The notes under the pieces were generated by a model. That model was not told the origin of the DNA. It worked only from the letters and a program-made list of their open reading frames with translations, and made no database searches. Shown here piece after piece: positions 56,301 to 64,000 of a stretch of 64,000 nucleotides of DNA. The DNA is taken from the NCBI GenBank assembly GCA_028095005.1, contig CM051460.1, positions 151,523,461 to 151,587,460 on the forward strand, in the 5' to 3' direction. The stretch's first letter is position 1; every line of letters begins with the position of its first letter. The stretch comes from Rhynchospora pubera. Lineage: Eukaryota; Streptophyta; Magnoliopsida; Poales; Cyperaceae. The position numbers were made by a program, and so were the translations under genes.

Positions 56301-59300
56301 ACACAAGCAACCCTCGCTGATTTCATCTCCCCCAAGGTCGCTGCTCAAATCAGCGGACAAGTGTGGCGGGAGTTGAAAGGTGAAGGAAAAGAAAAGAAAG
56401 AAGAGGAGTTCTGGGCAGCCGCATGCCATCATGTCTCAGGTAATGAGGGAGAACATGAAGAACCCTCTGACCTACAGGAGCCGGCACAGGCAGGCGCCAG
56501 ACCTCCCGAAACCTCAACAACAAATGAACAAAACCCTGCTGAGTCGTCATCCAGCTCAGTCCCAACCCAACATACCTGGTCGACGGTCACTGTTCAACCC
56601 ATGACTCAATTAGGAAGGGAGAAGAAAGAGATCCTTGAAATAAAGAAATTGGATAAGGCCCTTATCCGCAAAGGAAAGAAGCCGGACCGAATGACCCTAC
56701 CTTTCAAGATCAATGGTCAAGATCGCAAAGTGTTTGTAGACATTCATGATGAGTGTCTAGATGCAGAAGGTATCCCAAGCCTAAAGAATCTGGGGTTCAA
56801 CCTTGTCATACCAAAGAAAAAGGGAGAATCCGGGATCCCACCAGAAACCATTGCGATATTAGCAGAGCATGTGTCTGAACTGATGAAACAAACCATTGCT
56901 GTGACTAGTTTCGTAAGAAACCAAGTAAACAAAGAGGCTTCCACCTCTACCAATACCCGAAATGCCCAAGACATTCCTGGTTTCACTGATGAGGAATATG
57001 AATGGTCTGATCCGGACCCTCCTAGCCAGGATGAAAGCTACGATTTTGGTAGCAACTTTGACAGTGATGAGGAAAGAGGAGGTGGTGACTCTGGTGGAAT
57101 CTCCTGCAACGCCATAAATGCACACCCGGAGGATAACTCGGGAGAAAAAGAAGAAAAACTCACTAAAGAAGAGGAAATAGAAATGATTGCGCAAATAGAG
57201 GAGGCTACACAGGCCATTCTCTCTTCCGCGGTCACGAACCAAAACCCACAAGAAGATGATGATGCCTTCTATGAGGAGCTGGAGGGATGCCAACCGGCCA
57301 GTTACAAGAGGATAAAAATATACATGAAAGCAAGAGAACAATGGAGAGACCTCTCTTACTGGTGCGGTCAAACCAACCTTCATCCCATCCTGGAGGTAGA
57401 AATCGCCTTAAACCCAGCTTGGTGGATCCAAGAGCTTATGCATGGCGATGATGTGGACCAATTGCTAGCATCATGGCTGGCAAATAGGTTCTGGACCAAA
57501 GAAACACCTCTCAACATCTCTAAACAAAAAAACCAGGAACCCGCAGAGCACTGCAGATACCTGAGTGATGCCGGGGAATCAGAAGAAGAAGCCGAGGAAG
57601 AAGGCGATGATTCGCTACCGCACATCTCTTTCAATGCTGTGGCAGAGTATGTGGACTTCTTGATGCAACTAAAAGTTCAAGAGCCTGGCTTGTTCCAACA
57701 GGAATTAAGGGTTGACGAGGAGATAGAAAACATATCAGACTCCGATACCTATGAACAACAAGTTGAAAATATGGCCATAAGGAAAGCCGCGGTGGATATT
57801 GTGGTGCAAAATGAATGGGACAAGAAAGACCCAGACCCAAACCACCCTACAGATTTTGAAATCATGCGTGCACACTTGGCAAACACGGAGGACTCACACC
57901 TCTGGGAGAATATTGAGGTTACTGAAACTGACCTCGCGGAATATGAAAGCAGCATGGGTAATCAAGCCCACCTCAACCAGAATAGTCAAACTTTCCTGGC
58001 TGAGGAGGATCAGGCTAATGAATTCTCCCAGTACCTCAGGAACCTGAGAATCTCAGACCCGGTCGGCTACCGTAGTGTGCTGAACCCCGAAAACCCTCAG
58101 CAATACCAGGGATATGAAAGGCAAGCCATAACCAGGACTCTGAGAGAAATAGCTGATGAGACGGGGCGCGAGGAAGGAGAAATAAGCCCAGAAGCAACCC
58201 CACCAAGAACCACTCGACGCCGCAGATCCAGGAGGATTCGGCGCTCCAGGCATACATCAGGTCCCAGGGCCGAGGTGACATTCCCCACCCAAGCAATCGA
58301 GACTTCCAACCAAGTCGGTATCGCCCAAGGTGAGTCATCCCAGCAAGCCCCCGAGGAAGAAGAATACAATGAACATGACAGCCTGGTAGAATGGTATGTG
58401 TCTGAGCTCAGGGAACTGAGAATCACAGACCCAAGGGCCTTTCGCCGAGCTACCCACCCCAAAGATCCAGACTTTACGGAGGAATTTGAAAGAGAAGCCA
58501 TAGCAACCATCCTAAAAGAGGTTAACAAAGGCAAAACTCCCCAGTGCTCTGACTCTGAGGATAGCGGAGGTTCTCCGCGATTCTTCTTCTGCGGAAAAAC
58601 ATCTGATGGAAACGCCCAAAATAGCGAATCTGATAGCGATGAAGAAGAGGCAGAAAGGGAGCCTGAGGTGGAATCTGACCATGAAGAACCTCAACCAAGC
58701 ACCCTCCAAGGAAGTTCAATCCTGATGGCATCTGGGTCTGGTCCGCCCGCCGATATAACCTCAGCTTTTGAAGGGTTGAATATCTCACAAGCAACCAGGA
58801 TCCTCTCATACATGGAACATCTGAGACGAGAAGACCCTGTGTTCTTAAACTTCATAGCTCAGCACGCCGAAATATTACAACAACCAGGAGCCAGTTACGA
58901 AAGGCTCAGGAGAACTCATCCACGAGAAACCGCCCGTTTTCGGGCACAAATAGAAAGGCTGTACAAAATCTCAAATGATATTGACAATAACAGTAGTGAT
59001 GATGACGGCTCTGATACTGGAAACTGCCGTTACATCAGCGGTTCAGGGTCTGATGATTCTGAATCCGAAAATTATGACCACCGTTCCGCCCGAATTGCAG
59101 CTTGGACGGATGACGATGAGCCTTCCTTAAAACCATGTAATAAAAGAAGACAGCAAGGAAGAAATGCTCGCATGACTGTCCGGCCACAACCCGAATGGGA
59201 TGAAAATGCGCGGCGTGAGCTGGAACAAGCCATCACTGAAACTGAGGCCATGACAACCAGTGAGCTCATGAGAAACCTAAGGGTAAATAGCGATGATGAT

Positions 59301-62300
59301 ACTTATTGTCCCACCGAGGATGATGAAGAAGAGGTCAAGAGTCCTAAAGCCCTTGAAGTATACCAAAGAAGAAAGAAGCCAGCAAATAAGAAGGAAACAA
59401 TAACCTATCAAAGGAGAAACAAAGGAACCAACAAAGGAAAGAACAAGTTGCTCAAAGGCGAATCCTCTCGTGATGACGCCACTTGCCATCGAGTTGGCCA
59501 TCATGATTCCGACAAAGGCGAGTCCTCTGAGGTGCCACAGCCACAGACCGAAGCCACAGAAGAACATCAAACCAACTCAGAGGAGATGGCATATGACTAT
59601 GAGATCGTGCTAGACCCTGCTGAACAAATGGACCCTGCCGATCTACAAGGACGGCAACCAAGAATGGTAAACTTGGATATCCATATCCCTAACATTCCAG
59701 GTCAACCTGACCTTACTCTCGAGGAATTGGGAGAAATAGTGCGACAAATGGTCAACCAAATCTGGGAGGCCACGGCCACTGAAGAAGCGGATAGAGAAAA
59801 TAAACCCGCTGAACCAGAGGTAGAGGAAAATACCGGCACTGAACGGGGGGCAGCTACCACCGCTACTGAAGACCAAGCTGAAAATACCGCCCCTTCAAAT
59901 CAAAACCAAGAAGAAAACCAAAACCAAAACTCTGAATTATGCCAAGGTACTTCTGAAAATTGTCGGACAATAACTGTGAGTGAGTCCGACACAGATAGCG
60001 AAGAGGAGGAATCTCCAACAACCCAAGGTGACAGCTCACAAAGTGAACCAAAACTCACTCAAAAGAAAATAACCAAGCCAAAAGAAAGCCCGTTTAAATC
60101 ACGCGCGGCGGACAGCTCAAGAGAAATAGCTCAAGAAGTTGCAACAGATGGCCCCGCCCACCGCACAAGGTCAAAGCAAGCACAACCGAGCATCGCTTTA
60201 GACAGGGGGCAAGTCCAACAACTGTCAAAAGAAGATAGCGCTGCCTTTACTTCAAGGGAAAAGCGTCAACTCCTAATAGACCTGGATTTCTGCACAAATG
60301 CTCTGAGAAGAATGACCAGGCAAAATATTGAGATACAAACCTTAGTCGAAACCCTGATAGCCAGGCTAAAGACTGAGCGAAAGGAAAGAATCTCGATAGA
60401 GACGGAGCTCAAGGCATTGAAGGATCGCGCCCAGAAGCAGGGGGCAGGTCAGAAAAAGGCCATGAAGCCTGGCCATGCTACCTCAGGCAACTCAGGAAAC
60501 CTCCCACAAAGAAGGGGAGAGGCCGGTATAGTCATTCAAGAAGGACAAAGACCAAAACCCAAAACCAACCATTCCCCAGGAAAAGGGAAAGGGAAAGCCA
60601 ATGCAGAAAACCACCACCACAAACCAAAGCACCTCTGGTCTCGTGATAACTCGTTTGGGGGTCTCGAAACAGGTCGGCAAGAAAGAGGCGAAAGTTCGCG
60701 CACGCGGGCGTGCCCTCCCACCAGGTATGAGTCTGGCCATATGAGACACAGAAGTGCCGAAACCAATTCAACCCAACAAATAAAAAATGGACAAAACCAC
60801 ACAGGGCAATACCATATGAAAATGAAATTGGTTAAGCTCGACAACGCTTCCCCTTGCAACAAATTACCACATAAAATCAAGATAACAGGGAAGCTGAAGC
60901 CGAAACATGGAGGTTCCGATGGGCACTTCAGACACAGGAACCGTGTGAACCCTTGGGAAATGCCAGAAGCTGAAAATGGGGCACTTCGGGCGCAAACCCT
61001 AAATAGACAGCAAAAACCACATAAAGCGAAGAAAGGAAATGATGCAGGGAGGAAAGTGTACTGCCGATACCACCAAGTCTGGGGGCACTCCAGAGAGGAA
61101 TGCCTGGCATGGTCTTGGAATGACAATGACCCGTCAGATGAGGAAACAGAAGACGAAGTGTGCCGCGCCATAACCCAGGGTACAAGCTCTCAAACCTCTG
61201 ACGAGGAAACTGCCTCTGAATGTGAACATGATACTGAGAGGAAACTACAGTACAGTAGCTCAGAAGAGGAGCCCGTTGTGCTGGCAATCAACTCCGCTGC
61301 AGTCAGACCGCTGGGGAGTGATACTGACCAAAGCGAAACGGAGGAAAGAGAAATCAAACCACCACCAAAACCAAACAAGGTGTCCAACCTAATCCGACAG
61401 GTTTCTACTAGAATCCGACCAAACATGAAAAACCACTGCAATGTCAGTCTGAGATCGGGCACTAGGATACCTGAAAGACAACCTCCCAGGGAGATAACCA
61501 ACAATGAAATAAGAAACAGAAATAACACAACAGCAGAAAGCGAAACAAGGTCTGATGGCAGACCTAAAATGTCCGTGGGAGATTACAATGTGGTCGCTCA
61601 TTTGCGGAAAATCCCCTCACTGCTCAGTGTCTTTGATGCCTTGATGGTATCTCAGGAGCTGTGTGATGCCTTAATTTATGCACTACAAAACCCTGCCAGC
61701 TTCCAGGCCTATTTTGCCCAAGAAACCCGCGAGGAGGTGGCACAGATCGACCAGGAACCATACATTACCTTCACAGACGAGGACCTGATGGCGGGCACAG
61801 CCGATCATAATCGACCCCTGTACACCACAGGCACCATCTATGGCCGAAAAATCAACAAAGTCCTCATTGATCCTGGGTCCTCAATTAGCATCATGCCATT
61901 AAAAACGCTGGTACAGTTGTCGCTCAGCATTAAAGAAACAAGGAAAGATAAAATCCGGATCCATGGGTTTAATCACCAATACCAAAAGGCTCTTGGTTCC
62001 ACGATGATCGATATTACCTTTGGGAACCTGGTCACTCCGGTCAAATTCTTCATCATCGAAGCTGATACAACATACAAGGCACTGTTGGGTAGACCATGGC
62101 TCCACGCCCACGGATTGGTTCCCTCCACCCTGCACCAGTGCATTAAATATGTCAAAGACGGAAAACAATATGTGATTAAAGGGGATGATCAACCATTTGA
62201 GGCACATGAAGCCGAATTGGATGATGCTAAATACTACAAACCCAAATCCGGAAAGGGGGCAGCCACCAAACAAGGAAAGCTCTCTCCTGAAACCGTGAAG

Positions 62301-64000
62301 GAAGCAGTCAAAAATGCTGTGCTCAAAGCGGCCATAAAGTCACAAATGCTCTTGAGTAGTGATAGTGAGACGGGATCGTCGGAAGGCACGGCCGAGGACA
62401 TTAACTTACCCGCTCGAATGCAACCAAATTATTCCAGTGAGGGTGAGGAGCAAAATACTCTGTCCATAGAAATCCTACCCCTAGAACACTGTAAAGACCT
62501 AACACCTCGGGAAAGTGAAGAAGTCATCCCGTTCAAAACCTTCACTGTCCCACCCAAAATAGAAGAGCTTGAAACAGGGTACGTTGTTCATCCCAGTATA
62601 CAATTTGTCAAAATGGGAGAAATCGAACCTCAAAATGAAGAGTCAAACTCCGAAAACTGGGAACAATGGCTCGTAGAGGAAACCAGGAAGACGGGGATTC
62701 CCCCTCAGCTTCAAGACACCACCAGCACACGGTTGGTTGAATTGTTCCGTAAGGCACAATGCCTAGAGCCCATTCCTGAAAAGCGAGCAAGAATGTTCCG
62801 AGACATGTGGAATGGCTACTCTAATGAAGTCGTAAAACTCAATGGGAAGATTGCTAACACAAGGGGCCTAGGATTCGAACCTCGAACCAAGGGCTCAGGG
62901 TCAAACACTCCTCAAAGACCACGACAGCACTCTTGCTGTCGCATAACAATCACTGAAATCAAGGAAGGCGAAACAACCCCAGATGAAGGGGAATCTTCAG
63001 AAACAGAACAATTTATCCTAGTAGCCAAAAATGCGCCAAAGGAGCTAGAAGAAGGTGGTCAAAATACCATCGATAAATTGAAAGAAATCAACCTAGGAAC
63101 TGAGGAAAATCCAAAACCTACGTTCATTAGCACCTCCCTTCCTCAGGAGATGCAGGATGAACTGACCAAACTGTTAAAAGAATACCAAGATTGCTTCGCG
63201 TGGAGCTACAGTGAAATGCCCGGACTAGATCCAGCAGTAGCAGTCCACAAGCTCAAAATTGACAAAGAGCTCAAGCCAGTCAAACAAGGACCCCGGAGAA
63301 TGAGGGTCGAATTGGAAGAAAAGGTGACAGCCGAAGTCAAAAAGCTCATCAGTGCTGGATTCATAAGGGAAGAAGAAACGCCCGACTGGGTGGCCAACAT
63401 TGTCCCAGTAAAGAAAAAGAACGGACAAATCAGAGTCTGTGTCGATTTCAGGGATTTAAACAAGGCTTGCCCTAAAGATGACTTCCCTCTGCCAGTGACA
63501 GAAATCATAATAGACCATACCTCGTCCCACGGAATATATTCCTTTGTAGACGGATACTCAGGATACAACCAAATCAAAATGGACGAGAGTGACCAAAAGC
63601 ACACTGCCTTCCGTACCCCAATTGGTATTTACTGCTATAAAGTCATGCCTTTCGGCCTCAAGAATGCAGGAGCCACATACCAAAGGGCCATGACCAAAAT
63701 CTTTGACGACCTCATACACAAGGTGATAGAATGCTATGTGGATGACCTTGTTGTAAAGTCCCATACCCATGAACAACACTTAGAGAACCTGAGGCTGATG
63801 TTTGAGCGACTAAGACAACACACGCTGAAACTCAACCCCCTAAAATGCGCCTTCATGGTGTCATCAGGAAAGTTTCTAGGCTTCGTGGTGCGGCACCGAG
63901 GCATTGAAATTGATCCTGATAAAATCAAAGCCATCCAAGAACTGTCCCCTCCACGGACACTCAAACAACTCCGGTCTCTCCAAGGACGCTTGGCGTATAT
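53310..64000 (+). CDS. Ty3/gypsy gag-pol polyprotein, Tat-like, cut by the window edge
   Basis: The frame is open from 53289 to the end of the window; the first ATG is 53310 (53316 and 53352 are alternatives). Order by residue: 1-550 basic and coiled-coil region; 575-750 retrotransposon gag domain (FDWYASLEADSIKSWKEMANAFCARF); about 850 zinc-knuckle-like YCVYHRVLGHNIEDC; 900-2550 acidic Glu/Ser/Asp-rich region with degenerate ~125-residue repeats; about 2584 a second knuckle YCRYHQVWGHSREEC; protease with active-site IDPGSSISI at about 2853-2861; reverse transcriptase from about 3270 (CVDFRDLNKACPKDDFPLP, MPFGLKNAGATYQRAM, YVDD at 3476-3479). RNase H and integrase lie beyond the window. Such elements copy themselves through RNA into new sites. 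The intact frame suggests recent insertion. The 5-kb stretch between gag and protease is far longer than usual. Confidence 0.9.
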   Translation, partial: MLMIDSESSPLQETMFTWSQIVKGERLRHMKAAATGTLYVPVQAVVQISPVMLAGEASVKVSGKPALNTKKGQVATIHVKGATAPKLKKQKKTRISRAQALHLVQQPDTITDLSLSNTFAPLHVLKKGGEAMRLREDWELPMYAPVSETEKVTHPKHQAVEAIHAAFKIVKRSRKSRRIVTAIPANPNKPSIKDRLKFPVHQRLRFPYREDNREGDADYSASEKRIVAHPPSVFDRLIFPSLQPNARSMKAKGQVKQVWRPKQPKPTPAPEQNTGGTKRWVPKGKDTSLASQVASQMMKNKTKKKYVMRKKRNADSVSVYHVSIDDDEDDDEETAEVRMVGIGSQEPPHSESVPVETRGQKGKASASKPPKRVGRPRNRSPVVEEIVQQTTDNIASDEEDPNPDHGSSSEDVDEEIEILEEISDEMAQLRKELEEKTKQLEQLQAENARVTAACAEVQKHMAKKGARPSYAVSNNDVPKSTETQGMASKPKSRNKKKTKKSHSKIVREKDSSSSETSEEELLERKETNIIDPEAIMEKMQRAMDQKLQSLGIGGTQLPVNFTGRPYPARFDQLDYPKGHIVPKFKVFDGVGNKITPSQHLSHFITSCGNTARREEWLLRQFSQSLSGVAFDWYASLEADSIKSWKEMANAFCARFRTTPHRVSVTNLVNARQKQGESVSDYVSRWETMYTGCQSNISESEAVRMLLNSIHAPMKVWMVGHNVTTFEHLVAMVARYEEVEPEMNQLYYSTKEKDKEKGKKLEIKTTKAVKAITNQAEGTGSAQWGKNGETKDGNPQSRAQGPTLRELKSKPYSFKKEKTLKLFKQAMEVLEVRLPQCKRPEEEDKVNHPNYCVYHRVLGHNIEDCYVFKDWLEQKIQEGAISLHDDARQEPAPHAVSNGTPSASSRRVSVTTDGKPPTTWSVYLSKNTRKKLRALQAEPQLRWKSPIMPVVPKRLQPTKTQPKPMTHKITTGNARSRQAFWRKTSPETIEDPYVQEKPTQATLADFISPKVAAQISGQVWRELKGEGKEKKEEEFWAAACHHVSGNEGEHEEPSDLQEPAQAGARPPETSTTNEQNPAESSSSSVPTQHTWSTVTVQPMTQLGREKKEILEIKKLDKALIRKGKKPDRMTLPFKINGQDRKVFVDIHDECLDAEGIPSLKNLGFNLVIPKKKGESGIPPETIAILAEHVSELMKQTIAVTSFVRNQVNKEASTSTNTRNAQDIPGFTDEEYEWSDPDPPSQDESYDFGSNFDSDEERGGGDSGGISCNAINAHPEDNSGEKEEKLTKEEEIEMIAQIEEATQAILSSAVTNQNPQEDDDAFYEELEGCQPASYKRIKIYMKAREQWRDLSYWCGQTNLHPILEVEIALNPAWWIQELMHGDDVDQLLASWLANRFWTKETPLNISKQKNQEPAEHCRYLSDAGESEEEAEEEGDDSLPHISFNAVAEYVDFLMQLKVQEPGLFQQELRVDEEIENISDSDTYEQQVENMAIRKAAVDIVVQNEWDKKDPDPNHPTDFEIMRAHLANTEDSHLWENIEVTETDLAEYESSMGNQAHLNQNSQTFLAEEDQANEFSQYLRNLRISDPVGYRSVLNPENPQQYQGYERQAITRTLREIADETGREEGEISPEATPPRTTRRRRSRRIRRSRHTSGPRAEVTFPTQAIETSNQVGIAQGESSQQAPEEEEYNEHDSLVEWYVSELRELRITDPRAFRRATHPKDPDFTEEFEREAIATILKEVNKGKTPQCSDSEDSGGSPRFFFCGKTSDGNAQNSESDSDEEEAEREPEVESDHEEPQPSTLQGSSILMASGSGPPADITSAFEGLNISQATRILSYMEHLRREDPVFLNFIAQHAEILQQPGASYERLRRTHPRETARFRAQIERLYKISNDIDNNSSDDDGSDTGNCRYISGSGSDDSESENYDHRSARIAAWTDDDEPSLKPCNKRRQQGRNARMTVRPQPEWDENARRELEQAITETEAMTTSELMRNLRVNSDDDTYCPTEDDEEEVKSPKALEVYQRRKKPANKKETITYQRRNKGTNKGKNKLLKGESSRDDATCHRVGHHDSDKGESSEVPQPQTEATEEHQTNSEEMAYDYEIVLDPAEQMDPADLQGRQPRMVNLDIHIPNIPGQPDLTLEELGEIVRQMVNQIWEATATEEADRENKPAEPEVEENTGTERGAATTATEDQAENTAPSNQNQEENQNQNSELCQGTSENCRTITVSESDTDSEEEESPTTQGDSSQSEPKLTQKKITKPKESPFKSRAADSSREIAQEVATDGPAHRTRSKQAQPSIALDRGQVQQLSKEDSAAFTSREKRQLLIDLDFCTNALRRMTRQNIEIQTLVETLIARLKTERKERISIETELKALKDRAQKQGAGQKKAMKPGHATSGNSGNLPQRRGEAGIVIQEGQRPKPKTNHSPGKGKGKANAENHHHKPKHLWSRDNSFGGLETGRQERGESSRTRACPPTRYESGHMRHRSAETNSTQQIKNGQNHTGQYHMKMKLVKLDNASPCNKLPHKIKITGKLKPKHGGSDGHFRHRNRVNPWEMPEAENGALRAQTLNRQQKPHKAKKGNDAGRKVYCRYHQVWGHSREECLAWSWNDNDPSDEETEDEVCRAITQGTSSQTSDEETASECEHDTERKLQYSSSEEEPVVLAINSAAVRPLGSDTDQSETEEREIKPPPKPNKVSNLIRQVSTRIRPNMKNHCNVSLRSGTRIPERQPPREITNNEIRNRNNTTAESETRSDGRPKMSVGDYNVVAHLRKIPSLLSVFDALMVSQELCDALIYALQNPASFQAYFAQETREEVAQIDQEPYITFTDEDLMAGTADHNRPLYTTGTIYGRKINKVLIDPGSSISIMPLKTLVQLSLSIKETRKDKIRIHGFNHQYQKALGSTMIDITFGNLVTPVKFFIIEADTTYKALLGRPWLHAHGLVPSTLHQCIKYVKDGKQYVIKGDDQPFEAHEAELDDAKYYKPKSGKGAATKQGKLSPETVKEAVKNAVLKAAIKSQMLLSSDSETGSSEGTAEDINLPARMQPNYSSEGEEQNTLSIEILPLEHCKDLTPRESEEVIPFKTFTVPPKIEELETGYVVHPSIQFVKMGEIEPQNEESNSENWEQWLVEETRKTGIPPQLQDTTSTRLVELFRKAQCLEPIPEKRARMFRDMWNGYSNEVVKLNGKIANTRGLGFEPRTKGSGSNTPQRPRQHSCCRITITEIKEGETTPDEGESSETEQFILVAKNAPKELEEGGQNTIDKLKEINLGTEENPKPTFISTSLPQEMQDELTKLLKEYQDCFAWSYSEMPGLDPAVAVHKLKIDKELKPVKQGPRRMRVELEEKVTAEVKKLISAGFIREEETPDWVANIVPVKKKNGQIRVCVDFRDLNKACPKDDFPLPVTEIIIDHTSSHGIYSFVDGYSGYNQIKMDESDQKHTAFRTPIGIYCYKVMPFGLKNAGATYQRAMTKIFDDLIHKVIECYVDDLVVKSHTHEQHLENLRLMFERLRQHTLKLNPLKCAFMVSSGKFLGFVVRHRGIEIDPDKIKAIQELSPPRTLKQLRSLQGRLAY
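57637..58960 (+). repeat. degenerate ~125-residue repeats inside the polyprotein
   Basis: Four units start near 57640, 58010, 58385 and 58775, about 370-390 bases apart. Each has a Y..fL..LRI.DP..f pattern: EYVDFLMQLKVQEPGLF, QYLRNLRISDPVGY, WYVSELRELRITDPRAF and SYMEHLRREDPVFL. Each is followed some 20 residues later by a Y-x(2)-E-R/Q-x-A-I-like helix and then an acidic SD/E-rich spacer. I recognise no domain. A fifth, weaker unit may lie near 59215-59290. Confidence 0.6.

Noticed and set aside
53435..63964. Many minus-strand open frames (up to 211 codons, e.g. 60536-61171)
   Set aside because: They lie opposite the gypsy polyprotein and come from its codon bias (E/D/S/K-rich codons leave few stops on the complement); no domains are recognisable.

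Overview
This 64 kb window is nuclear DNA of a flowering plant, most likely a eudicot. The evidence is GT-AG introns in AT-rich DNA, an F-box gene cluster, recognisable plant orthologues (sialyltransferase-like SIA1, chloroplast carotenoid isomerase CRTISO, VAC14, F-box/JmjC protein JMJ22, a GTD/zein-binding DUF593 protein) and abundant plant-type transposons. I could not place it to family. No rRNA, tRNA, CRISPR or plasmid-like feature was seen.

Layout. 0-2.3 kb: AT-rich intergenic DNA with two foldback MITEs and a G-rich tract. 2.3-18.2 kb: a cluster of four related F-box genes (three on +, one on -) plus a relic. Only the copy at 14005-15159 is intact; the others carry three different frameshifting lesions. 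5.0-11.6 kb: between F-box copies 1 and 2 lies a nest of transposons. It holds seven apparently identical tandem copies of a 404-bp foldback MITE, a MULE-type MITE with a hAT MITE inside it, and a long-TIR MULE carrying a transposase fragment with another hAT MITE inside one arm. 19.3-25.5 kb: SIA1, 11 coding exons, whose first exon is duplicated around a fragment of another gene (the 5' end of a SYP61-type syntaxin gene). 27.2-31.7 kb: CRTISO, 13 exons, with a tiny SINE-like insertion at the last splice acceptor. 33.1-35.4 kb: an intronless, frameshifted VAC14 copy, probably a retrocopy. 37.1-39.0 kb: JMJ22, two exons. 40.3-42.1 kb: the DUF593 gene, three exons.

42.8-46.7 kb holds a minus-strand retroelement remnant: a 1.56-kb LTR (TGTTG...CAACA) with polypurine tract and TATA box, and an ORF resembling the 'putative plant transposon protein' family. 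Clusters of a palindromic GCGTTGTACAACGC-type motif occur in the LTR and upstream of the ORF. About 47-53.2 kb is noncoding, repeat-rich sequence that I read as mainly the long 5' LTR of the next element. From 53310 to the window edge a single open frame of at least 3563 codons encodes a Ty3/gypsy (Tat-lineage-like) polyprotein. Its order is basic N-terminal region, gag, zinc knuckle, about 5 kb of acidic sequence with degenerate internal repeats, a second zinc knuckle, aspartic protease and reverse transcriptase; the window ends inside pol.

The host genes are individually transcribed and share no pathway. SIA1 is a Golgi glycosyltransferase-like protein, CRTISO acts in plastid carotenoid synthesis, VAC14 in endosomal phosphoinositide synthesis, JMJ22 in chromatin and the DUF593 protein in myosin-dependent trafficking. 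The most notable material is how mobile DNA has remodelled gene ends (SIA1 5' end, CRTISO acceptor, VAC14 copy), the tandem MITE array, the LTR palindrome clusters and the oversized polyprotein.
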